DNA from: JBDKTH01 sp964558295
GTDB lineage: Bacteria; Planctomycetota; Planctomycetia; Pirellulales; Thermoguttaceae
NCBI GenBank assembly: GCA_964558295.1
Contig: CAZLDQ010000008.1
Span: 1-54,406 of the forward strand
Direction: 5' to 3'
DNA: 54,406 nucleotides
How positions within the stretch are numbered: position 1 is the stretch's first letter; every line of letters starts with the position of its first letter. A model generated the notes under the pieces. It did no database searches. It was not told the origin of the DNA and saw only the letters and a program-made list of their open reading frames with translations. Made by a program: the position numbers and the translations under genes. Positions 43,778 through 52,074 of this stretch are shown piece after piece.

Positions 43778-46700
43778 GGTTGCTCGATTTGATACAAAGT
43801 GCCGTCATGGCCGCCGACAAGCAACTGTTCGCCGAACAGAACTGGTCCCGTGGCCAAGGGTTCCCCAACGTCGGTCTCGGCCAGCATCTTGCCACTCGCG
43901 GCGTCAACCGCCCAAAGCTTTCCGTCTGTAGAGGCCAAAAGATATCGGTTGCCTGTCAACAGGGGCGTGCCCGCCAGTGGGCCGTGGGGCATCACTGTTT
44001 GCCAGAGCAACTCCTGGTCTCCGGCCAGACAATAGAGTCGATAACGCTGCTGATCCGCGGCATTTCCATCTTCGATGACTAAAAGCACGCGGTCCCCCAC
44101 ACGTTGCGGTCCCCACACGCACCGCCCTGCCAACGGCCACTGTTGGGCAACCTTCAAATCCGGCAGTGCATAGGCCGAGAGTGTCTTGGTCTCCTCCACC
44201 GCATAGACTCGTGTGCCTAGAACGGCCAGCGGTGAGACGATCGGATTGGCCGTTCGTACGCTCGTGAGGGCTGCCAGATTGGGCTTGGGCTGTGGCTTGA
44301 TACCGATTCGATAGAGATTCTTACGATGATCGGCCAATACGAACTCATTTTGGCCGACCACGGCTGGCTCCCTCCACACGATGGACATCCCACTCTCGAT
44401 CCGTGGTTGGAACGGTTCGGCGAGCTTGACGCCCGTCGGTACGCCGAGGAGGAAGACCTGCCCGAGTTTTCCAGGTGCCACGAGGCCACCGGCTAACGCG
44501 ACCGCCCGGCAACCGAGTGGATCGGCCAGCGCGATCTGCTCCGGTTTCCCGGCCGGCTCTCGGAGGTTCACTGCCCAGAACTGTCTAGGGCCGTTGACGG
44601 TGGCCAACGTGAGCCATCCGTTGTGGCACGGCACTGCGTCGGTGAATGGCTGGCGTATTTCAACGGCCGGAATCGCAGCAACCGGTTGGGCAACCAATCG
44701 TCCGCGCTGACTGTCCTTGGCGTCAAGTTGGAAAACGCCGCCGATTGCCGTAACGGCTGTCACACGTCCGGATGTGGAATCTACAATGGGGTCACCCACC
44801 AAGGGCACACTCAGATGCGTTTCCCAAAACGGCTTGCCGCTTCCCAAACGCATGGCGGAGACCACGACCCCGGGAAGCTTCGGGTTGCGTCGCACATGCA
44901 CGACACTCTGGCCCAAGGGCACCAACGGCTGCAGAGCAACAGTCGCCTCATTCTCGAATCCTTGCGGATGCAGTCGGCCGCGGGCCGCCTGAATGTTGTA
45001 GCGGGTTAACTGGCTGTCGGCCACGAATACCTGACCTTCGATGAGCAACGGGAAGCGAAGCATCCTAGCCTCGCCCCGGTCACCATCCAAGCGTGTCTCG
45101 CCGGCCGCTTTGCCTTCCCCGATCGGGACCAACGGTTTGTCGGGGTTCGAGGCACTCACTTCAAACACATTCAGGTTCCCCTGGTCCGTGACGGCGAGCA
45201 GACGCACACCTGCGGCCAAAGGCGGCGTGTCAACGTGCCCCTGGAGCCGAACTTCCTGGAGCAAGCTGAACGCCGGTGCTTTCTGCGTTCCTTCCACCGC
45301 ATAAACCTTCAACACGGCATCTTCCGCCCGATCGTTCTCGGCAACGATCAGGAAGCGGTTGATGAGAATCGGCGGCGCTGTGATGCTTCCCGCTTCATGT
45401 CCCAGATAGACCACCTGTTTGACGCCCGGTTCGCCGAGGGGAAGAACGAACAGATTGGAATGCTCGGCGATTTGATAGATCACCGAGCGGGCCAGGTCGA
45501 TGTGCGGGGCCACGCGGAGCCCTTGTGGCAGTTGGACATAGCCCGGTGAGACCCCCGAGTCCAAGTCGATCGAGATCAAACGTCCCGAACGTGTGGCCAC
45601 TAGGATTTGGTCGTGGGCCACCACAGGATGGGCGTCGAATCGTTCGCCCACCGGATAACGCCAGCGGAGCTTTCCCGTTGCGGCTTCGACGCGAAGAACA
45701 TCGTTGTGCCCTTGGCTTACATCGACCAGGACCACGTCGCTGGCCGATTGAGGGGTTACCGGCACCGGGGCAAAGCCCGGGCTGCGGCCATTCGTGTGAT
45801 AGCCGACCGAACGACGCCACAATACCTTGCCCGAGGTCCCCTCCAGGCCGTATGCTGCCCCGTCGGCAATGATGCAAGCGACTTGGCCCTGAGTGCCCGG
45901 TGGGGCCGATGCTGTGGCTGTGTGGGCCAGGATCAGACTCGCCGAGACGGGCGAGGGTTGTTCCTCGCGTACTGGCTCCTTCCGGACGTCCATGTTGCTC
46001 ACGGCCGATTGGGCTGCCCGGGCAACTTCAAGCACGGCTGCGCGGAGTTCCTGGTCATCGAGCAAGCTAGGATACTTCTTGAGCAGTGCATTGCGCACTC
46101 GGTAGGCCTCTTCCGTCTTGCCCGACTGGATCGCCATCCGCATCTGGGCCACTGATCGTCTCAACTCGTCCACTCGGGCAATTTCCCGTTCGGTCAGTTC
46201 CAGCAAGGCTTGAATATCGGCCAGTCTCGTAGCCGGTTGCATTGACTTCGGAAGGTAGCGATCGATCAGAGCCAGCGATTCTTTAGTCTGAGCGACCAAT
46301 TCCGGATCGTTGGTTTGCCGGGCTGTGGCGGCAAGCCCTTCGGCGATGTCCGGCAGGATCCCCAGCAGTTCTTTTTGGGATTCCGTCTTGAACGCTTCTT
46401 CCGAAGCAATTGTCTTGAGCACCTGATGGGCTGCATCGAGTGCCTTGCGCCAGTCGGACCTTCCTTCGGTGGCTTGCCGCAACTGGGCCAAGCCTCGCCG
46501 CACTCGTGCCAAGCTGGTTCCAGAATGGGTTGGATAGCGGTTCAGATAGAGGCCATACTTGTGAATCGCCTGGGTATACGAACCAGCCAAATAGTCGTGA
46601 TCGGCCTGAGCCAACATCTGATCGCCGCCCTGCCGCCTGAGATCCCACCAAAGAAACGTTCCCAGAAGCAGCAAGCCCAACAATGCTCCCCCGCCCACCA

Positions 46701-47358
46701 GCAGCAGTGACGAATCCCAATCATCCTTCCTGATCTTCTTCTGGAATCCAGCGGCGGTCGTCTTGCCGGGAGGCGGCTTCACGTCGACCGGCCCTTGGAG
46801 CACCGTGACAGGTCTCAACGGCGGTCTGGTCACCGGGGGAGGAACAGGGGGATTGCCAGGCATGGAACTGGCCGGTGACGTTGGCAGGGGAGGTAGCTTC
46901 GGTGCCGGTGGCAGATCGTCAAAAAGCTTTGCCAGCGGATCAAAGTCTTGGGGATCAAGATTGGCCAGCAAGTCAGGCCCTTCGTCACGTGGCAGCAACT
47001 GCCAATCCTCCTCTTCACTTCTGGCCGACGACGCTGTTGGGCCCCTCGGTTCCTCCTTGCTGGTCATGGGAAGATATTGATCCAAGGGAAGTAGTTCTAG
47101 TTCATCCCCATCGGACGATGCGGCGGACTCCTCGGTGCTCTGTGCCAAGACACCCGGCAGCAATTCCGCCACCCACTGCCTGGCGCTGGGTGATGTCAAG
47201 CACCCCTGCTCCATAAGCCGTTTGGCGATCTCCTCGGCTGTGAGCCGTCTGCCAGACTCGACGATCTCTCTACGCAGTCGGGCCACGCGACCGGCCGACA
47301 AGAGGGACTTTTGTTCCAGGAGGGCGATGAACTGCTCTGCGGAAATCGTCCGGGTCAT
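43774..47358 (-). CDS. Membrane-anchored PQQ-propeller protein with kinase-type N-terminal domain
   Basis: A 1194-residue protein. Residues 1-75 form a helical domain (AEQFIALLEQKSLLSAGRV; AEEIAKRLMEQGCLTS) like that at the N-terminus of the kinase encoded at 38475. A Pro/Asp-rich linker and one TM helix follow (LLLVGGGALLGLLLLGTFLWW, about 222-242), so the N-terminus is probably cytoplasmic and the rest periplasmic. Then come a helical segment (about 250-400) and propeller blades of PQQ type to the end (for example VLRVEAATGKLRWRYPVG; LWAVDAASGKMLAETDVG). The ATG at 47358 is chosen over TTG 47376. It overlaps the solute-binding gene by 4 bp and follows the two ExbD genes. Confidence 0.8.
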   Translation of the reverse strand: MTRTISAEQFIALLEQKSLLSAGRVARLRREIVESGRRLTAEEIAKRLMEQGCLTSPSARQWVAELLPGVLAQSTEESAASSDGDELELLPLDQYLPMTSKEEPRGPTASSARSEEEDWQLLPRDEGPDLLANLDPQDFDPLAKLFDDLPPAPKLPPLPTSPASSMPGNPPVPPPVTRPPLRPVTVLQGPVDVKPPPGKTTAAGFQKKIRKDDWDSSLLLVGGGALLGLLLLGTFLWWDLRRQGGDQMLAQADHDYLAGSYTQAIHKYGLYLNRYPTHSGTSLARVRRGLAQLRQATEGRSDWRKALDAAHQVLKTIASEEAFKTESQKELLGILPDIAEGLAATARQTNDPELVAQTKESLALIDRYLPKSMQPATRLADIQALLELTEREIARVDELRRSVAQMRMAIQSGKTEEAYRVRNALLKKYPSLLDDQELRAAVLEVARAAQSAVSNMDVRKEPVREEQPSPVSASLILAHTATASAPPGTQGQVACIIADGAAYGLEGTSGKVLWRRSVGYHTNGRSPGFAPVPVTPQSASDVVLVDVSQGHNDVLRVEAATGKLRWRYPVGERFDAHPVVAHDQILVATRSGRLISIDLDSGVSPGYVQLPQGLRVAPHIDLARSVIYQIAEHSNLFVLPLGEPGVKQVVYLGHEAGSITAPPILINRFLIVAENDRAEDAVLKVYAVEGTQKAPAFSLLQEVRLQGHVDTPPLAAGVRLLAVTDQGNLNVFEVSASNPDKPLVPIGEGKAAGETRLDGDRGEARMLRFPLLIEGQVFVADSQLTRYNIQAARGRLHPQGFENEATVALQPLVPLGQSVVHVRRNPKLPGVVVSAMRLGSGKPFWETHLSVPLVGDPIVDSTSGRVTAVTAIGGVFQLDAKDSQRGRLVAQPVAAIPAVEIRQPFTDAVPCHNGWLTLATVNGPRQFWAVNLREPAGKPEQIALADPLGCRAVALAGGLVAPGKLGQVFLLGVPTGVKLAEPFQPRIESGMSIVWREPAVVGQNEFVLADHRKNLYRIGIKPQPKPNLAALTSVRTANPIVSPLAVLGTRVYAVEETKTLSAYALPDLKVAQQWPLAGRCVWGPQRVGDRVLLVIEDGNAADQQRYRLYCLAGDQELLWQTVMPHGPLAGTPLLTGNRYLLASTDGKLWAVDAASGKMLAETDVGEPLATGPVLFGEQLLVGGHDGTLYQIEQP

Positions 47359-47372
47359 TAGATCACCACCAA

Positions 47373-47894
47373 TCAATAGTCTTCATCGTCGAGCGTTGCC
47401 AGACGGACGTTTTCCATGCCTACGGCATTGCCCGCATCAAGAGCCATCACCACGGTTTCGTGGCGTGCTTCCCCGTCGGCCAGGACCAGCAGACTGCTGG
47501 GGCCGGGACGGTTGCTCCCCGATTCGCTCGCCCGGGCTTGACGCAGCTTGACCCAGAGATCCTGCTCGCTAGGCGCCTCGGCATCGTTGACCCAGACCGT
47601 GTTATCCCGGTCGATCCGGATAATCACGAGATCCTCGTCGTCCAACAGCTCTTCGAGTGTCTTTGCCCGTGCGCTCTTGTCCTGCTTTTCGGGAGTAGGC
47701 ATTTCCAACGACTTCTGAAGGCTGAAAGCGGCGGTCACCAGGAAGAAAATCAACAGGAGAAACACGCAGTCGATCATCGGCGTCATGTCGATTTCATGCT
47801 CCGAACCCTCGTCGCGCCGGAAGCAAACCGCAGCCTCTTGCGACTGATCGTCGGGGGTGACATGGTTGGGGGGCAAGCAGATCGTCACGATCAA
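47373..47894 (-). CDS. ExbD/TolR-family protein
   Basis: A 173-residue single-pass protein. The membrane helix with the conserved Asp is EIDMTPMIDCVFLLLIFFLV, preceded by a short cytoplasmic N-terminus. The periplasmic domain is about 110 residues (VIIRIDRDNTVWVNDAEA). ExbD/TolR subunits form the ion-driven stator with ExbB/TolQ; the Asp carries the proton. The coding region opens with TTG at 47894, overlapping the preceding exbD stop by 4 bp; a GTG two codons later is an alternative. It is the second ExbD of the pair. Confidence 0.9.
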   Translation of the reverse strand: MIVTICLPPNHVTPDDQSQEAAVCFRRDEGSEHEIDMTPMIDCVFLLLIFFLVTAAFSLQKSLEMPTPEKQDKSARAKTLEELLDDEDLVIIRIDRDNTVWVNDAEAPSEQDLWVKLRQARASESGSNRPGPSSLLVLADGEARHETVVMALDAGNAVGMENVRLATLDDEDY

Positions 47895-48385
47895 TCGATC
47901 TCCAACACGGCCAATTCCAGTTTCAGTCCTTGCACTTGCGAAACCGCACCAGCCACGCGCGCGATGTCGCGGTGATGCACTCCTTTCTCGCCTTTGAGGA
48001 GCACCACGCTTCGCCCTTGGCGATGCCCTTCCTCCAAGAACCGGACAATTGCTCCTTTCTCTTCGTCCACGTTCGCAGACACTGGTGAACCGATCTTGCC
48101 GTCGCCGAGGTAGATTAGCGCCGGACGTTTTCCTTCCCCTTTGGCAACCGTGAGAACCATGGCCGTAGTCGGATCCACCGACGTGCCGTGGCGTGCTGGT
48201 GGTAATTCGACTTCTGTCTGCAAATCGGGCCTTGAACCGACCAGGAAAAAGATCAACAGGAGGAACACGCAGTCGATCATCGGCGTCATGTCCAATTCCG
48301 CCTCGGTCCGCATTCGCCGGCGCGGGAGCAACGAACCTTCTTCGCCCCCTTCAGCTTGTTCCATCCACGACGGAGTCAAGGCCAT
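47891..48385 (-). CDS. ExbD/TolR-family protein
   Basis: A 164-residue single-pass protein with the same TM motif (LDMTPMIDCVFLLLIFFLVG) including the proton-carrying Asp. The periplasmic domain (LIYLGDGKIGSPVSANVDEEKG, VHHRDIARVAGAVSQ) differs clearly from that of its neighbour. ExbB with two different ExbD proteins suggests a heteromeric stator, as in some TolQ-TolR variants. It starts three bases after the ExbB stop. Confidence 0.9.
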   Translation of the reverse strand: MALTPSWMEQAEGGEEGSLLPRRRMRTEAELDMTPMIDCVFLLLIFFLVGSRPDLQTEVELPPARHGTSVDPTTAMVLTVAKGEGKRPALIYLGDGKIGSPVSANVDEEKGAIVRFLEEGHRQGRSVVLLKGEKGVHHRDIARVAGAVSQVQGLKLELAVLEID

Positions 48386-48388
48386 CGC

Positions 48389-49066
48389 TCAGTTGCCCCT
48401 CCGCTCTTCCGATTTCGTTTCGACAAGCGTAGTCGTGATCACTGCCTTAAACATCTCGAGAAACCGCGTCAGCCCATAACCGACCAAGTCTTCCAGCTTG
48501 CGGATTCGCACATTGATGCTGTTGGTGCAGACAATCAAGGGGATCGCGATGGTCAGCCCGATTGCCGTGGTAATCAGGGCGAGACTGATGTCTTCGGCCA
48601 GCTGCGTGGGATCGACCTTGCTGCCTGCCGAGAGTTTGGCAAAGGCTCCCATCATGCCCAACACGGTGCCGTAGAGCCCCAGCATTGGAGCACTCTTGAC
48701 CATTGTGTGGACCCAACTGAGCCGGTAGTCCAAATCCGAAAGCACGTCGCGTTGGAATCGGTCGACCAGCAGGGCTCGCACCTTGGCGTATCCCATGTCG
48801 CGGTTGGCGATGGCCAGGCTGACCAACTGCGGTACAGCCCTCGCGTCCCCCTTGCACAACTCGGCCGCTGCCGGAAAATTGCCCGCCGATAGCGGTTCCG
48901 CGAGCTGCTCCAGAAACGCAGCCTGTTCCTGCTCACTCCGGAAGCGGATCTGCCGGACTCGCCGCCACACGACCAACACGCTAAACGTGCCCCACAGGGC
49001 CACCAGGGCCAGGGCCACATAGCAGGCTTTGCCCGCATAGTCCAGCACTACGGAAAAGTCGACCAT
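48389..49066 (-). CDS. ExbB/TolQ-family proton channel protein
   Basis: A 225-residue membrane protein. TM1 near the N-terminus is YVALALVALWGTFSVLVVW. A cytoplasmic helical region follows, and then the family core APMLGLYGTVLGMMGAF and TTAIGLTIAIPLIV, the two pore helices. It forms the proton channel with the ExbD proteins encoded next. The gene starts 11 bases after the single-pass membrane gene. Confidence 0.93.
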   Translation of the reverse strand: MVDFSVVLDYAGKACYVALALVALWGTFSVLVVWRRVRQIRFRSEQEQAAFLEQLAEPLSAGNFPAAAELCKGDARAVPQLVSLAIANRDMGYAKVRALLVDRFQRDVLSDLDYRLSWVHTMVKSAPMLGLYGTVLGMMGAFAKLSAGSKVDPTQLAEDISLALITTAIGLTIAIPLIVCTNSINVRIRKLEDLVGYGLTRFLEMFKAVITTTLVETKSEERRGN

Positions 49067-49077
49067 AGCTCGTTTGC

Positions 49078-49944
49078 CTATTTGTAAGTCTGGTCAATCA
49101 CGTAAAAAACGTAACCATTCTTGTTCGGACGGATCGCAAACCGCGTGGCGTAAACCTTGGACTGCTCGTCCCCGGCCCGGGCTCTCTCCAACCCGACCAG
49201 CGTTGCCTCCAACTCGGGCGGAAGGAACCGCAGCACCACTTTACCCTTGCCGTCGATGCCCGCTCGGCCAAGCAACTCCTGGTCGGCTTTCGCCAACTCC
49301 CCGTGCCGCCAGCTCAAATAATAGCGGTTCTCTTGATCGGCTGGGCCCGTTCGCCGGTCCGGCTTGGGCTGGCTCAGATGAAAGGCGTACTCAACCCGAT
49401 TGCCCGGCAACACCACGCCCAACTCGATTTTGAAGAAGTCGAGTTGCCTCGCATACTCTTCCAGCGTATTCTCCTTGGGGAACTGGATCTCCCAACGTCG
49501 GGCTTGCCCTGATCCTGAACCCATGCCACTGCCGATGCCCGTCCCCTTGCCTTTGCCATGGCCGCTCTGTTGGGCAGTCTCCTCCAGAAGCGGATCCTCC
49601 AAGAGTGACAGCTTGTCGGTCACGGCTGTTGTAATCGCTGAGAGCGTGTCCTTCAATTCTGGCTCCAAAAACTCTTGGGCGACTTCCTCCACGCTGGGAG
49701 TCTCCAACTCCGGACCGCCCCCAAGCATATCGTCCCCCGAACCGATCTTTTCCATCACCACGGGCACTGCCGTCTGGCTGGCAAGCACATGACGTGAAAG
49801 CCAGATTAGAAGCATCACCAGCACGGCCGAACCAACTAGGATCAGCAGCGTCAAGAGCATGCCGGCCGCCCGGTCGTAGCCAGAGACCCGCAGCAGGTCT
49901 TCGCCTTGTTCAGGTTTGTACGGTATCAGGTCGGGGGATGTCAT
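49078..49944 (-). CDS. Single-pass membrane protein, possible TonB-like connector, unknown family
   Basis: A 288-residue protein. A short cytoplasmic N-terminus and one TM helix (MLLTLLILVGSAVLVMLLIWL, residues about 29-49) are followed by an extended acidic linker, then a Gly/Lys/Ser-rich flexible stretch (KGKGTGIGSGMGSGSGQ, about 133-150). A C-terminal domain of about 135 residues is beta-rich (FFKIELGVVLPGNRVEYAF; YVFYVIDQTYK). The topology of one TM, a flexible linker and a C-terminal periplasmic domain is that of TonB, although the linker is not Pro-rich and the sequence is not recognisably TonB. It directly precedes exbB, where tonB-like genes often sit. Confidence 0.75.
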   Translation of the reverse strand: MTSPDLIPYKPEQGEDLLRVSGYDRAAGMLLTLLILVGSAVLVMLLIWLSRHVLASQTAVPVVMEKIGSGDDMLGGGPELETPSVEEVAQEFLEPELKDTLSAITTAVTDKLSLLEDPLLEETAQQSGHGKGKGTGIGSGMGSGSGQARRWEIQFPKENTLEEYARQLDFFKIELGVVLPGNRVEYAFHLSQPKPDRRTGPADQENRYYLSWRHGELAKADQELLGRAGIDGKGKVVLRFLPPELEATLVGLERARAGDEQSKVYATRFAIRPNKNGYVFYVIDQTYK

Positions 49945-49976
49945 GGTTGTTGCGGAAACGATTCTTCGGCTGCTCC

Positions 49977-51599
49977 TTACTCCTCGAATGCCGCATCGGG
50001 CCGGATTGTGAGATACCAGGCTCGCCAGGCCTCAATGGCCTTGCGGCGTTCGTCGTCCGATGGGTGATCCGGCGGGCCAAAGCCGCGGAACTTCCGGCTC
50101 AGCCGTTCCAGGGCGGTCCGTGCTTCCTGCATTACCCCCAAGTCGGGATCGGTGAGCGCGTCGATCAGCATCGGCACCGCCTCGAAATCGCCTGTCTTCG
50201 CCAAGCCACGAATTGCCACAATCCTTGCTTCCGGCGAACTGCTCCCAGCCAGTTCCCGCAACTTTTGCGCATGACTCGACAGCGTGTTCCGACTGACTTC
50301 CGGAGGGAATTCGACCAGGGCCGCCATCGTTTGGGAAAAGGTCGGGTCGTTCGGGTCATTGATCGCGTCGAGCACCTGTTCCATCGTGTGCAACTCGGCC
50401 GAGGCCACCACTTTGCCCTGCCGGATCAGCACGGTGCTCGTGTCCTTCGGCAGCCCCCGGCCGCCGACGAGCATCCCGCTCCCGTAGCTACGAGTCCGCT
50501 CGATGCTCTTCTTCATTGAACGCAACAGAAACAGCAGACTGAATGCCGTGTCAGGCGTCTCGCCTCCACTGGTCTTCCAACTCCCCTTGGCACTCTGCGT
50601 GCGCAGCAAGTAGCTCGCGCCGTCGTTGTACCACTTCGGATTCGGATCGGTGATTCCCTCGGCCGCCTCACGGAAGCTACAATAGCGTTCCAGGGCATAG
50701 AGGTAGTAGTGCGTCCAGGTCGGCGGATCAATCTTGTAATTCGCCTGCATCCAGCGATTACCTCGCATCTGGACGTCGCGAACCAACTTCAGGGCGCTTG
50801 CCGTCTGGCGAGTGTCTTGTTCTTCCCTGGCCTCGTTGACTTTTTTCAGTGCCGGCGGCAGGCTCCGATCTTCGCGAACTGGTCGGACCAACCCGAGCAG
50901 CTCCGCGCAAATGTAGGTGCTGCCGAGTCCCGCAGCCGTCATGCTAAGTGAGATTTCCTTCTGCTTGACGAGGGCCTCGAAACTTTCCGCTGGCGTGCCT
51001 TGATAGCCGAAGCCTCCGCCTGGGTCCTGCGTCTTCAAAAGCCATGCAGTGACCCGTTCGAGCATGTCCCGAGGCACCTCAAACCCGACCTGGGTGACCT
51101 CCCAGCAACTGAGTACTGCATATTGCGTCATTGACGTATCCCCCGTCGTCCGGTCGGGATACCCCCAGCCGCCATGCGGCTTCTGACGCGACTGAAGATA
51201 CTCCAACAATGCGGTGATTTCCTCGCGATATCGCTCCGGATCAAGCGACGTGAGAAAGATGATTGAGAGCCCCGTACTGTAGATGTCCAGATCGAGTGAA
51301 CGTGGTGGTGCCCGGCGCACGGCCTTCTGGATCGCTGCTACGGCCTGGACGATTCGCGGATGATCCAGCCGGGCTTCATGCTTCAACAACACGAGGCCAA
51401 CCAACGCTTGGGCCCCAAGCCGGTAGTCTTGGGCTGCCTCAGATTCGAGAAACCGGATACCTTTGGCGATGGCCTGCTGAACCTCCGGACTCTCCGGCGT
51501 TAGCGAGAAGGCCTCCGTTCCCAAGATCAACAGCCCCCCCCAGGCGAGGACGGCCCCCCAAAGCACCCACGCTGAGTGCCGGACCTCCCATTTTTTCAT
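49977..51599 (-). CDS. Exported alpha/alpha-toroid (prenyltransferase/squalene cyclase-like) protein with HEAT-like C-terminus
   Basis: A 540-residue protein with a signal peptide (WVLWGAVLAWGGLLILGTEAF). Repeats of the squalene-cyclase/prenyltransferase type follow (about 30-390: QKPHGGWGYPDRTTGD, QDPGGGFGYQG, SAKGSWKTSGGET). From about 400 a region with helical repeats of the HEAT kind ends the protein (GSSSPEARIVAIRGLAKTGD; GVMQEARTALERLS). No catalytic DXDD motif is visible, so a binding rather than cyclase role is likely. The ATG at 51599 has AAGGAGAGG upstream, and the longer frame is leader. It is the first gene of the ExbB/ExbD train and a distant relative of the toroid protein at 30055-31131. 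Confidence 0.8.
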   Translation of the reverse strand: MKKWEVRHSAWVLWGAVLAWGGLLILGTEAFSLTPESPEVQQAIAKGIRFLESEAAQDYRLGAQALVGLVLLKHEARLDHPRIVQAVAAIQKAVRRAPPRSLDLDIYSTGLSIIFLTSLDPERYREEITALLEYLQSRQKPHGGWGYPDRTTGDTSMTQYAVLSCWEVTQVGFEVPRDMLERVTAWLLKTQDPGGGFGYQGTPAESFEALVKQKEISLSMTAAGLGSTYICAELLGLVRPVREDRSLPPALKKVNEAREEQDTRQTASALKLVRDVQMRGNRWMQANYKIDPPTWTHYYLYALERYCSFREAAEGITDPNPKWYNDGASYLLRTQSAKGSWKTSGGETPDTAFSLLFLLRSMKKSIERTRSYGSGMLVGGRGLPKDTSTVLIRQGKVVASAELHTMEQVLDAINDPNDPTFSQTMAALVEFPPEVSRNTLSSHAQKLRELAGSSSPEARIVAIRGLAKTGDFEAVPMLIDALTDPDLGVMQEARTALERLSRKFRGFGPPDHPSDDERRKAIEAWRAWYLTIRPDAAFEE

Positions 51600-51715
51600 G
51601 GGCCTCTCCTTCCTGTTCCCCGAGGGCCCCTTGCACCGTTCGGCGAGTCCCTCGATTGGGGAAAAGATGTGAAATATCGGCCCGAGGGTGTGCAAGCGGG
51701 CTCCTTGTTGTGTCG

Positions 51716-51744
51716 ATCCTAGTCCTCCGGGAAATCTCCGTCAA
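51716..51744 (-). promoter_or_regulatory. Candidate promoter of the ExbB/ExbD gene train
   Basis: On the minus strand TTGACG (51744-51739) and TAGGAT (51721-51716) are separated by 17 bases. It lies about 110 bases upstream of the first gene (start 51599) and is the best match in the gap between that gene and tRNA-Phe. Confidence 0.55.
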
Positions 51745-51820
51745 GCATGCAGGAGCTCTTGGCCAATCACCAAGCGACACAAACGCCTTCGCCCGTTGAC
51801 GATCGTTTCCCCTGACTGAG

Positions 51821-51848
51821 TTGACAACCCCCGGGGGTGTCCTATATT
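51821..51848 (+). promoter_or_regulatory. Promoter of tRNA-Phe with an internal palindrome
   Basis: TTGACA (51821-51826) and TATATT (51843-51848) with a 16-base spacer make a near-consensus sigma-70 promoter about 30 bases before the tRNA. The spacer contains the GC-rich palindrome ACCCCCGGGGGT. Confidence 0.75.
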
Positions 51849-51878
51849 ATTACGTCTTTGCCCCCGTCAACTTTGGGC

Positions 51879-51951
51879 GGACAGGTAGCTCAGCTGGTAG
51901 AGCACGGGACTGAAAATCCCGGTGTCGCCGGTTCGACCCCGGCCCTGTCCA
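51879..51951 (+). tRNA. tRNA-Phe (GAA)
   Basis: A complete cloverleaf can be folded: acceptor GGACAGG (51879-51885) pairs with CCTGTCC (51944-51950) and is followed by discriminator A51951. The D arm is GCTC...GAGC, the anticodon stem CGGGA/TCCCG with loop CTGAAAA, and the T arm GCCGG-TTCGACC-CCGGC. The anticodon GAA (51912-51914) reads Phe codons. The CCA end is not encoded (CTT follows). A recombinase gene starts 123 bases downstream, typical of an element integrated at the tRNA 3' end. Confidence 0.97.
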
Positions 51952-52023
51952 CTTTCGTAACTACTGAGCCTGCCAAAAGTTAGGCTGCCCGCCAAGGCGG
52001 TGCGGATTCTGAAGATTGGGACG

Positions 52024-52049
52024 ATAGACAGCCCCATGGGTCTGTCTAT
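52024..52049. promoter_or_regulatory. 26-base palindrome upstream of the integrase
   Basis: ATAGACAG (52024-52031) and CTGTCTAT (52042-52049) flank a CCCATGGG core; 12 of 13 pairs match. It ends 11 bases before the integrase ribosome binding site (52061-52065), so it could be an operator or a leader hairpin. Two shorter inverted repeats (AGCCT/AGGCT at 51967-51986, CCGCC/GGCGG at 51989-52000) lie between it and the tRNA. Confidence 0.55.
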
Positions 52050-52074
52050 GGTTCGCTTTCAGGAGCACCGTCAA

